IMG/VR virus record: IMGVR_UViG_3300036792_000096
Location: 26,658-90,657 of that record
Source: a virus
Reading direction: 5' to 3' (one strand)
Length of the DNA: 64,000 nucleotides
This document shows positions 38,381 through 47,890 of this stretch, piece after piece (position 1 is the first letter of the stretch; each line of letters starts with the position of its first letter). The notes under the pieces were generated by a model. The model saw only the letters and a list, made by a program, of their open reading frames with translations, did not search any database and was not told the DNA's origin. The translations under genes were made by a program, and so were the position numbers.

Positions 38381-39028
38381 GTGGCAAACATGACGTGTAC
38401 GACAGCCTCGTTCGGCGCCTGCGGCATGCGGGTGGCACGACTCGGCCCGACGGGGATCCCCACGCCGGGAGCGAACAACCTCTATGAGACGGGCGCGCCT
38501 ATCGAGGTCAAGGCGACGTGGAACGTCAAGTCCGGCAACCGCTTCGAACAAAGGAACGGCTGCGGTGGGGTTTGCACCGTCGTCCAGCAGCAGGACGACA
38601 TTCAGGGCCTGACCCTCGCCATGACGCTCTGCCAGCTTGACGCCGAACTCATGGAGATGCTGACGGGTGGCTCGGTCATCTCGGTCGGCGGGAACTCGCT
38701 CGGCCATATGGTGCCGCCTCTCGGCCAGCAGCAGGCCAATGGGGTGTCCTTTGAGATCTGGACACAGGCGCAGATAGGCGGGGCGCAGGCCACGCAGTAC
38801 CCCTACATCCACTGGGTCTACCCACGGGTCACGTGGAGAGCGGGCGACGAGACATTCAATGAGGGCATCCTGAATGTCCCCTTTACGGGGGTATGCTACG
38901 AGAATCCGAATTACGAGGATGGAATCCTCGAAGAGTGGCCTACCAATATCACCGCAATACGGGCATGGATGCTAGACACCGCACTTCCGCCAAGCCTCTG
39001 CGGCTATCAGACTCTCGCACATTCCTAA
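38381..39028 (+). CDS. tail tube protein candidate
   Basis: A 215-residue protein with GGAAGGGAG before its GTG. Beta-rich, with a conserved-looking CTTASFGACGMRVARLG start, a NVKSGNRFEQRNGCGG loop and IHWVYPRVTWRAGDETFNEG, resembling major tail proteins. No other obvious tube protein lies next to the chaperone genes, which supports this but leaves the gene displaced upstream of the adaptor. The last 150 bases are AT-rich. Confidence 0.5.
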   Translation: MANMTCTTASFGACGMRVARLGPTGIPTPGANNLYETGAPIEVKATWNVKSGNRFEQRNGCGGVCTVVQQQDDIQGLTLAMTLCQLDAELMEMLTGGSVISVGGNSLGHMVPPLGQQQANGVSFEIWTQAQIGGAQATQYPYIHWVYPRVTWRAGDETFNEGILNVPFTGVCYENPNYEDGILEEWPTNITAIRAWMLDTALPPSLCGYQTLAHS

Positions 39029-39077
39029 TAACGGATAGGACGCCTGAGCGTTACGGCGCTCGTAGAGAGGAGCGAGC

Positions 39078-39389
39078 ATGGCAGACGTACAGCCAGGGCA
39101 GCGGTGGCGGCTGGTCAACGGGATCGGCAACACCGTCCCGGTTGGCGAGAACGCCGATGCCGTGCCCCTACCGTCGGGCATCGTCGGGGTGGTGCGGGAG
39201 TTGGTTCCCGCCGAGGTGCCCGGGGCTCACAACTTCGAGGAGGACTGCGCGATCTTGGAGTTCCCCATGGGTGACGTGACCTATGAGAACGGAGTTCCCC
39301 AACTCATTCAGACCTCGCGGGCCGTGTCCTTCGGCCTCCAGCACTTCGATGACCCGGGCTACTTCGCGCAGGTCGGAGAGGGGGAGTAG
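39078..39389 (+). CDS. hypothetical virion-region protein
   Basis: A 103-residue beta-rich protein (GQRWRLVNGIGNTVPVGENA, IVGVVRELVPAEVPG) with AGAGAGGAG before the ATG. Ends directly before the next gene. No named family. Confidence 0.55.
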   Translation: MADVQPGQRWRLVNGIGNTVPVGENADAVPLPSGIVGVVRELVPAEVPGAHNFEEDCAILEFPMGDVTYENGVPQLIQTSRAVSFGLQHFDDPGYFAQVGEGE

Positions 39390-39812
39390 ATGGCGGGCTC
39401 CGGCCAGTTCTCACGCCTCGGCAAGACACGGGCCCTGAACGTCGTTCTGGGGCTCTCAGCCCCGACGACGTACTCGGGCTACATCGCCCTCACCACGACG
39501 GCGCCGACCGACTCAACTATCGGCACGGAGTACGCTGCCACCGGCTACGCCCGCCAGGCGGTGGCATGGACCTCCCCCACGGCCGCCGACCCGCCCGTGT
39601 CGTCCAACTCAGGAGCCCTCACCTTCGGACCCTTCACGGCCGGTACTGGCTCGACGATCTCCTACGGGGAACTGACCGACCAGAGCGCCGGGGCGATCAC
39701 GGCCACGACCCAGATGTATGCGTGGTGGACGTTCGGGACTGCCAAGACGCCGGCCAACGGAGACTCGGCCACCATCGCCATCGCGGCCCTGTCCATGAGC
39801 TTCACCGTCTGA
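39390..39812 (+). CDS. phage structural protein (GTSxY-type family)
   Basis: A 140-residue protein, LGKTRALNVVLGLSAPTTYS, then YIALTTTAPTDSTIGTEYAA and GYARQAVAWTSP. This layout (a leading helix, V/I-A-L-x-T-x-x-P-T-D and G-Y-A-R) is a recurrent family of small fibre-like or decoration proteins in phages. Probably on the virion surface. Confidence 0.6.
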   Translation: MAGSGQFSRLGKTRALNVVLGLSAPTTYSGYIALTTTAPTDSTIGTEYAATGYARQAVAWTSPTAADPPVSSNSGALTFGPFTAGTGSTISYGELTDQSAGAITATTQMYAWWTFGTAKTPANGDSATIAIAALSMSFTV

Positions 39813-39813
39813 C

Positions 39814-40053
39814 GTGGCCTTCTACTCGGTGGAGGTGGCGGACCATGTGGAGCCGGAGCAGGCGCTCACGAAGCTCAGGCGCTTCGCTCAGCAGCTCGGG
39901 CAGGGGGAGGCGCTATTGGTGCCTCTCCCTGCCGGCTTTCCGCCCGAGGCGGTACCAGGGCTTGCGTTCCACGTCCGCCACATCATGGAGCAGATCATCA
40001 AGGGCGACGTGCCCGGGGAGGTGCCGGAGCAGACCGAGCCGGTAGCGATGTGA
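39814..40053 (+). CDS. hypothetical small protein
   Basis: A 79-residue protein from GTG 39814. Helical (EPEQALTKLRRFAQQLGQGE) then a Pro-rich turn and a second helix (HVRHIMEQIIKGD). Small helical partners of this kind sit beside fibre genes; function unknown. Confidence 0.5.
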   Translation: MAFYSVEVADHVEPEQALTKLRRFAQQLGQGEALLVPLPAGFPPEAVPGLAFHVRHIMEQIIKGDVPGEVPEQTEPVAM

Positions 40054-40057
40054 GTCC

Positions 40058-40993
40058 GTGCCCGTCACCCTTGTCCAGAAGGCGGGAGCCCAGAGCGCAG
40101 GCAACACCACGGGCCTCGTGGTCACGCTGGGCTCGCCCCCCACGGCCGGCAATCTCCTCGTGGCCGCGTGCAACTCGGACGCCACGGTTGCCACGCCGGC
40201 AGGCTTCACTCTCGCCGTGTCTGCCGTCTCGGGTCAGGGCCTCTACATCTTCTATCGGGTTGTCCAGAGCGGCGACGGGTCCAGCGTGACCTTCGCCCCC
40301 AATGTCGCTGACTCATGTGCCGGCGGGGTGCTCGAGTATTCGGGCCTGACCGCCACGCCTCTTGACCAGACGGCATCGAACACGACTGGTAGCTCGGCAT
40401 CCTCGCTGGCGACGGGGACAACGGGGACAACCTCGCAGGCGGATGAGCTGATAATCGTCGTCGTCGGACCCCACGCCGGCAACAACCATCCGTGGGTGCT
40501 CCAGTCGTGGAGCGCGGGGTACACGTCGCAGATCGAGGAGCCCAACGGCCTCGCCACGGTCGGGTCTGCCTCGTCGGCGTGCCACATCGGTGACCGCATC
40601 GTTTCCGCAACGGGCACCTACTCGGCGACGGGGACATGGGCCCCGGCCTCAAGCGATGCGGGTGCCGCCATTGCCACATTCAAGATCACCCCGGGCGGAG
40701 CTAATCTGTCTCTCGCGGCGGACGGGCTGGCGTCCTCGAGCGGTACGGCCAGCGTCAATCTCACCGAGCCGCTCGCTGCGACCGGCCTCGCTTCCTCATC
40801 GGGGACTGCTGCAATCCGCGGCGTTTCGGGGCTCGCTGCTGGGGGCCTCGCGTCCTCAAGCGGTACGGCTACGATCAACCGCCTCATCCCGCTTGTGGCG
40901 CAGGGATTGGCCGCTAGCTTCGGTCAGGCGTCGTTCCCCACCACCGGGCCTCCCTACATCCCCGGCCCGACGTCGGCGAGGCGCATCGCATGA
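40058..40993 (+). CDS. adhesin-like virion protein with GLASSSGTA repeats
   Basis: A 311-residue protein from GTG 40058. Residues 1-205 form a beta-rich domain (PVTLVQKAGAQSAGNTTGLV, LLVAACNSDATVATPAGF) that is related in layout to the N-termini of the proteins at 49564 and 50428. Residues about 215-295 are four repeats around GLASSSGTA with spacing near 20 residues. The same repeats occur in 50428-52467. Probably a fibre or decoration protein; see the repeat finding. Confidence 0.65.
   Translation: MPVTLVQKAGAQSAGNTTGLVVTLGSPPTAGNLLVAACNSDATVATPAGFTLAVSAVSGQGLYIFYRVVQSGDGSSVTFAPNVADSCAGGVLEYSGLTATPLDQTASNTTGSSASSLATGTTGTTSQADELIIVVVGPHAGNNHPWVLQSWSAGYTSQIEEPNGLATVGSASSACHIGDRIVSATGTYSATGTWAPASSDAGAAIATFKITPGGANLSLAADGLASSSGTASVNLTEPLAATGLASSSGTAAIRGVSGLAAGGLASSSGTATINRLIPLVAQGLAASFGQASFPTTGPPYIPGPTSARRIA
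40724..40750 (+). repeat. 27-base direct repeat, copy 1
   Basis: This 27-base segment, coding GLASSSGTA, is identical to 51097-51123 about 10.4 kb downstream. It marks the start of repeat arrays in two different virion genes and could serve for homologous recombination between them. Confidence 0.85.
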
Positions 40994-42390
40994 GCGCCGA
41001 CGCCTTCTTCATCCGCCAGGGCGACACCTTGCCGATCTTCCGCTACCAACTGCTGGGGAGCAACGGCGCTCCGGCGGATCTCTCCTCGGCGCTCGGCGCC
41101 GTGCTTCAGATGGCCCCGCTGCTGGGGGGAGCGCTGAAGATCAACGCCCCCGTGACTATTCAGGCTGCCAACCCCGTTGCCGTGGTCACGAAGGCCCTCG
41201 CGAACAACGTGGCGACCCTCGGAACGTCGGGACCGCACGGGCTCATCCCCGGCACGGTGGCGCTCGTGGTAGGGGTTGACGCGACCTTCAACGGCGTTCC
41301 GGTCGTGGAATCGACCCCTACCCCCACGACGTTCACCTTCGCCCTTCAGGCCCCCAACGTCGCCTCGCAGGTGGCAAGCGGGACTGTCTCGGCACCCGGC
41401 ATCGTGACCTACTCGTGGCTCGCCGCAGACACGAGTGTGATCGGCAACTACGCCGGGAGCGTCGTCGTCACCTTCACGGGTGGCACCCAGACCTTCCCGT
41501 CGGGGCCCGACTCCTACATTCCGATTACCGTCACGGAGGCGATCCCCGCCGTCGAAGGGCTGCAAGCGGGGCCCTGCCTGCCGTGGACGGACGCCAACGC
41601 CGTGCGTGCATGCGTGGGCGGGCTTGACCCGAACCAGGATCTGGACACATGGATCGACGCCGCCTCCCAGATCCTCTACGCCTTGACCGGCCGGCAATAC
41701 AAGGGGCTCTGCATGGCGAAGATCCGCCCGGCCCATACGGAGTGCTCGTGCGGCGGAGCGTGCGGGGCGCACCTGTGGGGCTGGCCGTTCTCGGGTGGCT
41801 ACGGGTTCGGGCCGTTCGGACTCCCGGGCTGGGGTTACGGGTGGGGCGGTGGAGGAGGGGCGCGCTCCATTCTGCTCTGCGCCTCGGAGATCGACCTGGG
41901 CCAGGACGCCCGCGAGGTGCTCTCAGTGACCATCAACGGGGTGGCCGTGGACCCGGCGACGTACCGGCTTGACCCCCGCGGGAAGCTCGTACGCCAACCA
42001 GATGCGAACGGGAATCGGTTGATATGGCCCTGCTGTGCCCGTCTAGACGTGCCAAGTGGTGCCGTAGGCTCCTTTGAAGTCGTCTACACATATGGTCAGG
42101 CACCGCCCGAGAGTGTCGTCATGGCCTGCAACATCCTTGCCGGGCAGTTCGCCTTAGCCTGCAATCCCGGAACGGCTGGGATGTGCAAGCTTCCCAAACA
42201 CGTTCAGACCCTTACCCGACAATCGACCACTATGACCTTTGTCACCGATACGACGGTATATCTCGAAAAAGGTTATACGGGTCTGGAACTTGTGGACATG
42301 ACGATTAAGGCGACAAATCCAGCACATCTGGCACGCCGCGGCCGGGTTGTCTCCCCCGACATCCTTCCTCATCGGCTGATGAATCCGTGA
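40990..42390 (+). CDS. head-to-tail adaptor with N-terminal BppU/Ig-like domain
   Basis: A 466-residue protein. Residues 1-185 look like a BppU-type N-terminal domain (DAFFIRQGDTLPIFRYQLLG), split by an Ig-like insertion (SGPHGLIPGTVALVVG, PTPTTFTFALQAP). From about 190 comes a gp6-type adaptor: CLPWTDANAVRACVGGLDPN, LDTWIDAASQILYALTGRQY, GVAVDPATYRLDPRGKLVRQ, VYLEKGYTGLELVDMTIKA. A glycine/tryptophan loop (GWGYGWGGGGGA) sits between. Such a fusion of baseplate-type and neck domains is unusual. The stretch 42190-42330 is AT-rich. Confidence 0.7.
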   Translation: MSADAFFIRQGDTLPIFRYQLLGSNGAPADLSSALGAVLQMAPLLGGALKINAPVTIQAANPVAVVTKALANNVATLGTSGPHGLIPGTVALVVGVDATFNGVPVVESTPTPTTFTFALQAPNVASQVASGTVSAPGIVTYSWLAADTSVIGNYAGSVVVTFTGGTQTFPSGPDSYIPITVTEAIPAVEGLQAGPCLPWTDANAVRACVGGLDPNQDLDTWIDAASQILYALTGRQYKGLCMAKIRPAHTECSCGGACGAHLWGWPFSGGYGFGPFGLPGWGYGWGGGGGARSILLCASEIDLGQDAREVLSVTINGVAVDPATYRLDPRGKLVRQPDANGNRLIWPCCARLDVPSGAVGSFEVVYTYGQAPPESVVMACNILAGQFALACNPGTAGMCKLPKHVQTLTRQSTTMTFVTDTTVYLEKGYTGLELVDMTIKATNPAHLARRGRVVSPDILPHRLMNP

Positions 42391-42809
42391 GCACCTTCGC
42401 ATCCGACCTGGCACAACGGGTGCGCTACCGCGCCGCCGAGATAGCCGGGAATGCGAGAGCCGACCTTGAGCGGGAACTACAGCGTGCGGCTCCTGTCGGC
42501 ACGCCGGCCCCCTACCAGACGCACGAGCCGGGCGCTCTGCGAGACTCTGTAGCTGTCAACGTGCGGTTCGACCAGACCGTGTTCACCTTCACCGCCGTCG
42601 CTACGGCAGAGTACGCGAGTTTCACGGACTCAGGGACTTCGCCCCATCCGATCATTGCGGTAAATGTGCGAGTATTACGCTTTGAATGGCCCCGTGGAGG
42701 GTTACATCCCGCCTTTTTCAAACATGTCTCCCACCCCGGCCAGAATGCCTCTCACTGGTTCTCAAATACGCTCAGTCGCTGGCCCGACATCCTCGCGGGT
42801 GCCCAGTGA
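42387..42809 (+). CDS. head-tail connector (HK97 gp10-like)
   Basis: A 140-residue protein from a GTG overlapping the adaptor stop. The helix DLERELQRAAPVGTP, then GALRDSVAV, EYASFTDSGTSPHPI and the HPAFFKHVSHPGQ end fit the gp10-like stopper/connector family (A-P-V-x-T-G-x-L-R-x-S and P-x-x-G pattern). It would join neck and tail. Confidence 0.7.
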   Translation: MSTFASDLAQRVRYRAAEIAGNARADLERELQRAAPVGTPAPYQTHEPGALRDSVAVNVRFDQTVFTFTAVATAEYASFTDSGTSPHPIIAVNVRVLRFEWPRGGLHPAFFKHVSHPGQNASHWFSNTLSRWPDILAGAQ

Positions 42810-43279
42810 GCCTCGTTACCACTGCTCAGGCCATCCTCGCTACCGCCGTGACGGCATTGGGCTCGGCGGCTCCCGCCCGGCAGTACGTGGCGGCGGGTCT
42901 CGTGGCATACGACCAATGCGAGCAACTTACGTGTTCTTGGACCGTGGGAGGGATGTACCTCGCTGATCCCTTCCCGTCCCGCACCCTGAAGCCGGTTCGC
43001 TGTGCTGCCGTGGTCGCCGCTGATTTCCTGCTGGAATGCACGCGCTGCGTGCCGGTCATCACGAGCGATGCGGCACCTGATCCCGCCCTACTCACGTCCT
43101 CGGCCGAGGAGATCATGAGCGATGCCCAGACACTGTATTGCGCTCTCGTGGATGCCGCCCCGACCCTGTTCGGCGCTTGCCGGCTCTACTCGCTCGGCCC
43201 TGCTGTCCCCTACGGACCATCGGGAGCGGTCGGGGGGACTCGGATATCGATCACCGTGCAGATGGACTGTGGCTCTTGA
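42806..43279 (+). CDS. tail terminator candidate
   Basis: A 157-residue protein from GTG 42806 (GTGA overlap). Helical start (TTAQAILATAVTALGSAAPA), two CxxC-like pairs, and a beta C-terminus (GGTRISITVQMDCGS). Position between connector and chaperones is where the tail terminator is encoded in siphoviruses; the assignment rests on position. Confidence 0.5.
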   Translation: MSLVTTAQAILATAVTALGSAAPARQYVAAGLVAYDQCEQLTCSWTVGGMYLADPFPSRTLKPVRCAAVVAADFLLECTRCVPVITSDAAPDPALLTSSAEEIMSDAQTLYCALVDAAPTLFGACRLYSLGPAVPYGPSGAVGGTRISITVQMDCGS

Positions 43280-43323
43280 AACCCATCGAATTGGCGGCAT
43301 TCAGAGAGAGGAAGGAACAGGCA

Positions 43324-43731
43324 ATGGCTGACCCGAACAACCCGGTCGGGGATGAGGTTGTGGCGAACAAGAACGGCACCATCCGCATCGGGCTCGCCGG
43401 GCACATGTACTCGTGGCGCCGGCCGACGATTGGCGAGTTCCGGAAGTTCAACGAGCAGTGGGCGGAGGTGGCGACTCAGGAACGGGTGATTGTGGACACA
43501 GCGAATGCCATCCCTGTCGCCGAACGGTCAGCGACGTGGCGGTTCGACTATGAGGCGAAGTTGGCGGACCTCTTTGCTGAGTGGGCGCTCGGCGTGTTCC
43601 GGGTGTTGTGCGACAAGGAGCCGCCCGCGGTGGACGACCTTCCGCCGTGGATGGCGACGGCTCAGTTCCGCATGGATCTGGTGGAGCACTGGACGACGGT
43701 CCCTTTGGCGGCCTCTTCCAGCCGGCCGTAG
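43324..43731 (+). CDS. tail assembly chaperone, short form
   Basis: A 135-residue protein with AGGAAGGAA before its ATG. IRIGLAGHMYSWRRPTIGEF, then KLADLFAEWALGVFRVLCDK. It sits right before the tape measure gene and is the upstream half of the frameshift pair (G-type product). It ends 24 bases after the slippery site. Confidence 0.82.
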   Translation: MADPNNPVGDEVVANKNGTIRIGLAGHMYSWRRPTIGEFRKFNEQWAEVATQERVIVDTANAIPVAERSATWRFDYEAKLADLFAEWALGVFRVLCDKEPPAVDDLPPWMATAQFRMDLVEHWTTVPLAASSSRP

Positions 43732-44024
43732 CGGGGGAGGCTTCCTCGCTGGCCGGCGTGGGGCTCAGCGAGGTTGAGTCGCTCTACCGGCTGTTCTTCG
43801 AAGCGAAGGGGTGGAGTCCGAGGCAGGTTGACGAGTTGGAAATCTGGGAGGCAGCCGTGATGCTCGGGATCGGCAAGAGGGACTCTGCTGGCGGTGGAAC
43901 GCTCACGGGTAGGGCACTTCTTGCTGCCCGGGTCAAGGCTGCGGCCGAGGGCCGCCCACCGCCCTCAATCAGCCTCGTGCCGACCTCCTTACCGCCCGAC
44001 ATGGACCGGGGCTCGGGGGTGTAA
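43324..44024 (+). CDS. tail assembly chaperone, -1 frameshift product
   Basis: The GT-type product made when ribosomes slip back one base at 43701-43707. After TTVPL the second frame continues GGLFQPAVAGEASSLAGVGL, then VESLYRLFFEAKGWSPRQVD and EIWEAAVMLGIGKRDS, ending at 44024 next to the tape measure ATG. The second frame has no good start of its own. It binds the tape measure during tail assembly. Confidence 0.82.
43701..43707 (+). promoter_or_regulatory. programmed -1 frameshift slippery site CCCTTTG
   Basis: C-CCT-TTG is a perfect X-XXY-YYZ heptamer in the zero frame of the chaperone gene (codons at 43702 and 43705), 24 bases before its stop. Slippage re-pairs CCC and TTT and enters the long downstream frame. 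GC-rich sequence follows and could form a stimulatory stem. Confidence 0.8.
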
Positions 44025-47000
44025 ATGGCGGGCTTGACGGAGGAATTAACCCTCGATATCAGCGCAGCGCTCAGCAGCGTTGATGATCTGGCAAGCGCGC
44101 TCCAAGGTGCCGTCAGTGGTATCGGGGACGACCTCGCATCCCAGATCCAAGGCTCTCTCTCTGCCGTCGACCCATCCTCCCTCGGGGCCTCGATCACCGA
44201 GGAAGGCAATGCCGCCGTAGCGGCCATCGACCCCACGGTCGTGCTACAAGCCGACACGTCGCAGTTGGAAGCCGAGGGCAACGCCGCCCTGCAGGCGGTC
44301 AACGAGCAGGCGATCAGCAACGTCGCCACCGGGGTCGGGGACACGAGCGGGGTCATCGCCAAGGGGCCCTCAGTTACTGGCGAGACAGGCAAGGCCGTGG
44401 CCGAGCTGGGGGCGGCGGAGGCGGCAACGAAGGCCCTCGGAACGGCGCAGGCGGGGCTTGAGGGCAATGTCCAGGGCGTCACGTCGGCGCTGGGGCCATT
44501 CGGAGCGGCTCTCGGGGGCGTGGCTGCGGCTGCGGGGGTCTTCTACACCGAGGCCGTCAACGACGCAACTGCTCAACAGCGCCTCATCACCGTGTTCGGG
44601 GACTCGAAGGACGCCATCGAATCCGTGTCCCTCCCGGCCAACAACTTCAACCAGACGCTGGCCCAGATAGCCCAGAACACGGGTGCCTCCCTGCCGGGCC
44701 TCGAGGCTGCGAACGCCCACATCGGGGATCTGGGGCACTCGGCGGGGGCCACGAACACGCAGATCGCGGAGACGGCGAACCAGCTCACCGCCCTCGCCTC
44801 CTACCTGGCCGTGACGAACCCGGCCCTGGGCTCCGCGGACCAGATCGTCACCGGGCTCACGTCGTCTCTGGCTCGAGGCGGCCGAGCCTTGGCGAACTTC
44901 GGCCTCGCCATCCCGACCTCGGAGATCCTCACCCGGGCCGAGCAAGACACGGGGAAGCTCAGCACGCAGCTCACCGTCTACGACAAGACCGCCGCCGGCG
45001 CGGCGATCGCCTCCGAGCAGCTCGGGACCTCGCTCGGGAACGCCTATACCAAAGGCCAGAACGAGGCGGCGCTGGCGTTGCCGAAACTCGAGGAGACGCT
45101 GAAGGAAACGCTGGCGCAGGTGGGCACGCCGCTCATTGCCCCCATTCAGGAAACGTTCAGCGCGATCACTCCCGTGCTGGCGGAACTGGCGCAGACCATC
45201 GGCTCCGTGCTGGGGCCGGCGATCTCCACGGCCGCGACGATCTTCCAGGTGCTCGGGCCGATCCTCTCGACGGTCCTGAGCCTCCTCCAAGCCTTCAAGC
45301 CGGCTATCGAGCCCATGATCATCGCCTTCCTCGCCTTGAAGGCCGTTGCCCTCGCTGAGTCTCTTGCGACATGGGTTGCCGGGATCCTGGACATGGGCTC
45401 GGCACTGCTCACGGGTGCCGGCGCTGCGGGGACGCTGGCTACGGCTGAGGGGACGCTCGCCGCCTCTGCCGGGGCTGCCACGCTTGCTGAGGGTGAACTC
45501 GCCGCCGGGGCTGCGGCCACTTCTGCGGCGCTGACCACGACGGCAGGTGCCGCGAGCACGGCGAACCTCGCGCTGATTCCCCTTGTCGGCGCCGTGGTCC
45601 TCGGCGGGAACGAGCTCAAGAAGATCGACCCGTTGCCGGGGTTCTTCAAGAACCTCATTCAGGGAACCTCGGATGCCAACGACAAGATCGTGACTGCTAC
45701 CGCCTCCGCAGGGGCGCTCGGTGGGGCCTTGCAGGGAGCCGCTGGGGCAGCAGTCGTGGCGTCGGGTGCCGTGGCGCAGTTCGGCAACGACCTCGCCGCG
45801 GCCATGGTCAAGGCTGCCGGGGTCACAACTGCTGTGTCCGACGTGGAGAAGGCTAACGCCTCCCTCGTTACGAGCGCCACGGGGCAACTGAAGGGCGTCT
45901 CCACGGCGTTCGGGGACACGTCCACCGCCATCGACGCCGCCGCGAAGGCTGCCGAGAAGCAAGCCACGAGCACGGGTTCGGCGTCATCGGCGATGGCCAC
46001 CGCGGCCACCCATGCCAAGGATCTTCGGGACGCCGAGGCTGCCCTCGTGACCACGGAGCAGAACCTTGCCACGCTGGCGGCCGGTCCCACGGCGGAAGTC
46101 GTCGCGGCGGGACTGCTGAGTATTGAGTCTGCCGCCAAGACCACGCGGGACGCGCTTCAGAAGGTCAACGACACCAAGGCTGCGCTGGACACTCTTGCCG
46201 CGGGCCCGGGGGCGGAGCAACTCGCGGCGGGCTACCTCAGCATCGCCCAAGCCGCCGCCTCCACCCGGAATGCTCAGCAGGCCGTCGTGGACGCCCAGAA
46301 TGCTCTGAACCTCCTCGCTGGCGGCCCATCCGCTGCTACCGAGGCTCAGGCCCGGGAGAACGTCGCCAAGGCGCAGACCAACCAGGAGAAGGCGACCCTC
46401 GCCCTCTCTGACGCCACGACCTACCAGAACGCCGTGGACGCCCTAAGCTACGCCACGGCGCGCCAGCGGGAAGACGCACAGATCAAGGTCACCGAGGCGC
46501 AGTACGCCCTGACCGACGCCACGACCGCTCTCACCACGGCGCAGGCCGCCCTGCAGAAGCTCACGACCGACTCCCTGCCGGGCAGCCGGGCCATGGTGGA
46601 CGCCACGAACAAGCTTGCCGATGCCCGCCTCGCCGAGCAGGCCGCAGCCGACAACCAGGCCAAGGCGCAGAAGGCACAGGCGGACCTCATCGCCGCATCC
46701 GTCCCCGGCTCGGCTGCCATGACCGCAGCCACGAACGCCTTCTCCGATGCCCAGCTCGCCCTTGCCCAGGCGCAGGCGAACCAGGAGAAGGCGCAGGACG
46801 CCCAGAACAAATTGTTCACGGATGCGCTGCCGGGGAGTGTCGCCTACACCGCCGCTCTCAAGGCCGTTGCCGATGCTCAGGATCACCTTGCCTCGGTACA
46901 GGCATCGGGGGCCGCCACGGCTGCCAAGGCGGCGTCTGCGCAGGCTGCCACGAGCGTTGACGTGCTGGCTGACCTCGGCAAGAACCTTGATGCCCAGATC

Positions 47001-47888
47001 AAGCTGGAAAACGACTTCTATACGAACCTTCAGAAACTTCAGGCCGAGGGCGACACCGCCATCGTGGCGGAGCTGCTGGCCGAAGGGCCGACGAAGGGGG
47101 CCGCGGAGGCTTCTGCAATCGTCACCGCTACAGCGACGACTCGGCAAGCTCTGGAGACCAAAACCGAGACCCTGAAGACTGACGAGAAACAGCATGCCAA
47201 GGACATCGCCACCATCTTCGGGGCTAGCCTCAACCAGAACCTCATCGATACGTTCTCCACGCAACTCGCCAACGAGACTGCCTTCTTTGCGAACGTCAAG
47301 AAGATTTTTGACGCCGGGGACGCGGACCTTGCCAACGCACTCCTCGCTCAGGGACCCGTCCAGGGAGGCGCGCTGGCCCAAGCCGTAGCCAGCGCCACGC
47401 CTGCCGTGCAGAAGGCTCTTGAGGCGCAGGCCGAGCAACTGAAGGCATTCGAGAGCGGTGCGGGCAAGGACACCGGCACGGCCTACGGGCAAGGCGTCGT
47501 GGCCGGCATCGGGGCAGCCATCCCTGCCATCACGGCGGCTGGGGCCGTGGCTGGGGCGGCTGTGCATTCCGGTGCTGTCACGGCGCTGCAAGCGAAGTCT
47601 CCCTCTCGCCTCGCCATGGAACTCGCGGGCAACTACACCGACGGGCTCGTGCTAGGGCTCACGGGAGGCGTCCCCCTCGTGGCCTCGGCCGCCGTCCAGC
47701 TTGCGAACGCCATGGTGGTCTCGCCGGCCGTCACGGGTGGCCTCACGGTCGGGCAGGGCGGCACGACGACAGCAGTCACGGGCGGGGCCAACGTTACGCA
47801 GCACGTCACCGTCAATCAGGTGGCGCAGGACCCTGCGGCTACAGCATTCGCCGTATCCTCCCGGATAGCCCAGCAGGCGATGCGCTAG
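44025..47888 (+). CDS. tape measure protein
   Basis: A 1287-residue protein, the longest in the window. Ala/Gln/Thr-rich helical composition, a hydrophobic stretch near 150-165 and others around 430-500 (AEGTLAASAGAATLAEGELA, LALIPLVGAVVLGG), and coiled coil from about 660. Internal repeats: about 40-residue units around LPGSRAMVDATNKLADARLA in 840-960, two related units around AAGPTAEVVAAGLLSI in 680-770, and two longer units around LENDFYTNLQKLQAEGD and LANETAFFANVKKIFDAGD. It sets tail length; at about 0.15 nm per residue that would be roughly 190 nm. Long open frames on the opposite strand are composition artefacts. Confidence 0.93.
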   Translation: MAGLTEELTLDISAALSSVDDLASALQGAVSGIGDDLASQIQGSLSAVDPSSLGASITEEGNAAVAAIDPTVVLQADTSQLEAEGNAALQAVNEQAISNVATGVGDTSGVIAKGPSVTGETGKAVAELGAAEAATKALGTAQAGLEGNVQGVTSALGPFGAALGGVAAAAGVFYTEAVNDATAQQRLITVFGDSKDAIESVSLPANNFNQTLAQIAQNTGASLPGLEAANAHIGDLGHSAGATNTQIAETANQLTALASYLAVTNPALGSADQIVTGLTSSLARGGRALANFGLAIPTSEILTRAEQDTGKLSTQLTVYDKTAAGAAIASEQLGTSLGNAYTKGQNEAALALPKLEETLKETLAQVGTPLIAPIQETFSAITPVLAELAQTIGSVLGPAISTAATIFQVLGPILSTVLSLLQAFKPAIEPMIIAFLALKAVALAESLATWVAGILDMGSALLTGAGAAGTLATAEGTLAASAGAATLAEGELAAGAAATSAALTTTAGAASTANLALIPLVGAVVLGGNELKKIDPLPGFFKNLIQGTSDANDKIVTATASAGALGGALQGAAGAAVVASGAVAQFGNDLAAAMVKAAGVTTAVSDVEKANASLVTSATGQLKGVSTAFGDTSTAIDAAAKAAEKQATSTGSASSAMATAATHAKDLRDAEAALVTTEQNLATLAAGPTAEVVAAGLLSIESAAKTTRDALQKVNDTKAALDTLAAGPGAEQLAAGYLSIAQAAASTRNAQQAVVDAQNALNLLAGGPSAATEAQARENVAKAQTNQEKATLALSDATTYQNAVDALSYATARQREDAQIKVTEAQYALTDATTALTTAQAALQKLTTDSLPGSRAMVDATNKLADARLAEQAAADNQAKAQKAQADLIAASVPGSAAMTAATNAFSDAQLALAQAQANQEKAQDAQNKLFTDALPGSVAYTAALKAVADAQDHLASVQASGAATAAKAASAQAATSVDVLADLGKNLDAQIKLENDFYTNLQKLQAEGDTAIVAELLAEGPTKGAAEASAIVTATATTRQALETKTETLKTDEKQHAKDIATIFGASLNQNLIDTFSTQLANETAFFANVKKIFDAGDADLANALLAQGPVQGGALAQAVASATPAVQKALEAQAEQLKAFESGAGKDTGTAYGQGVVAGIGAAIPAITAAGAVAGAAVHSGAVTALQAKSPSRLAMELAGNYTDGLVLGLTGGVPLVASAAVQLANAMVVSPAVTGGLTVGQGGTTTAVTGGANVTQHVTVNQVAQDPAATAFAVSSRIAQQAMR

Positions 47889-47890
47889 CC

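Noticed and set aside
44370-47591. Very long open frames on the minus strand opposite the tape measure gene
   Set aside because: They are Arg/Gly-rich, lack ribosome sites and mirror the Ala/Gln-rich plus-strand gene; GC-rich codon bias removes stops from the opposite strand.
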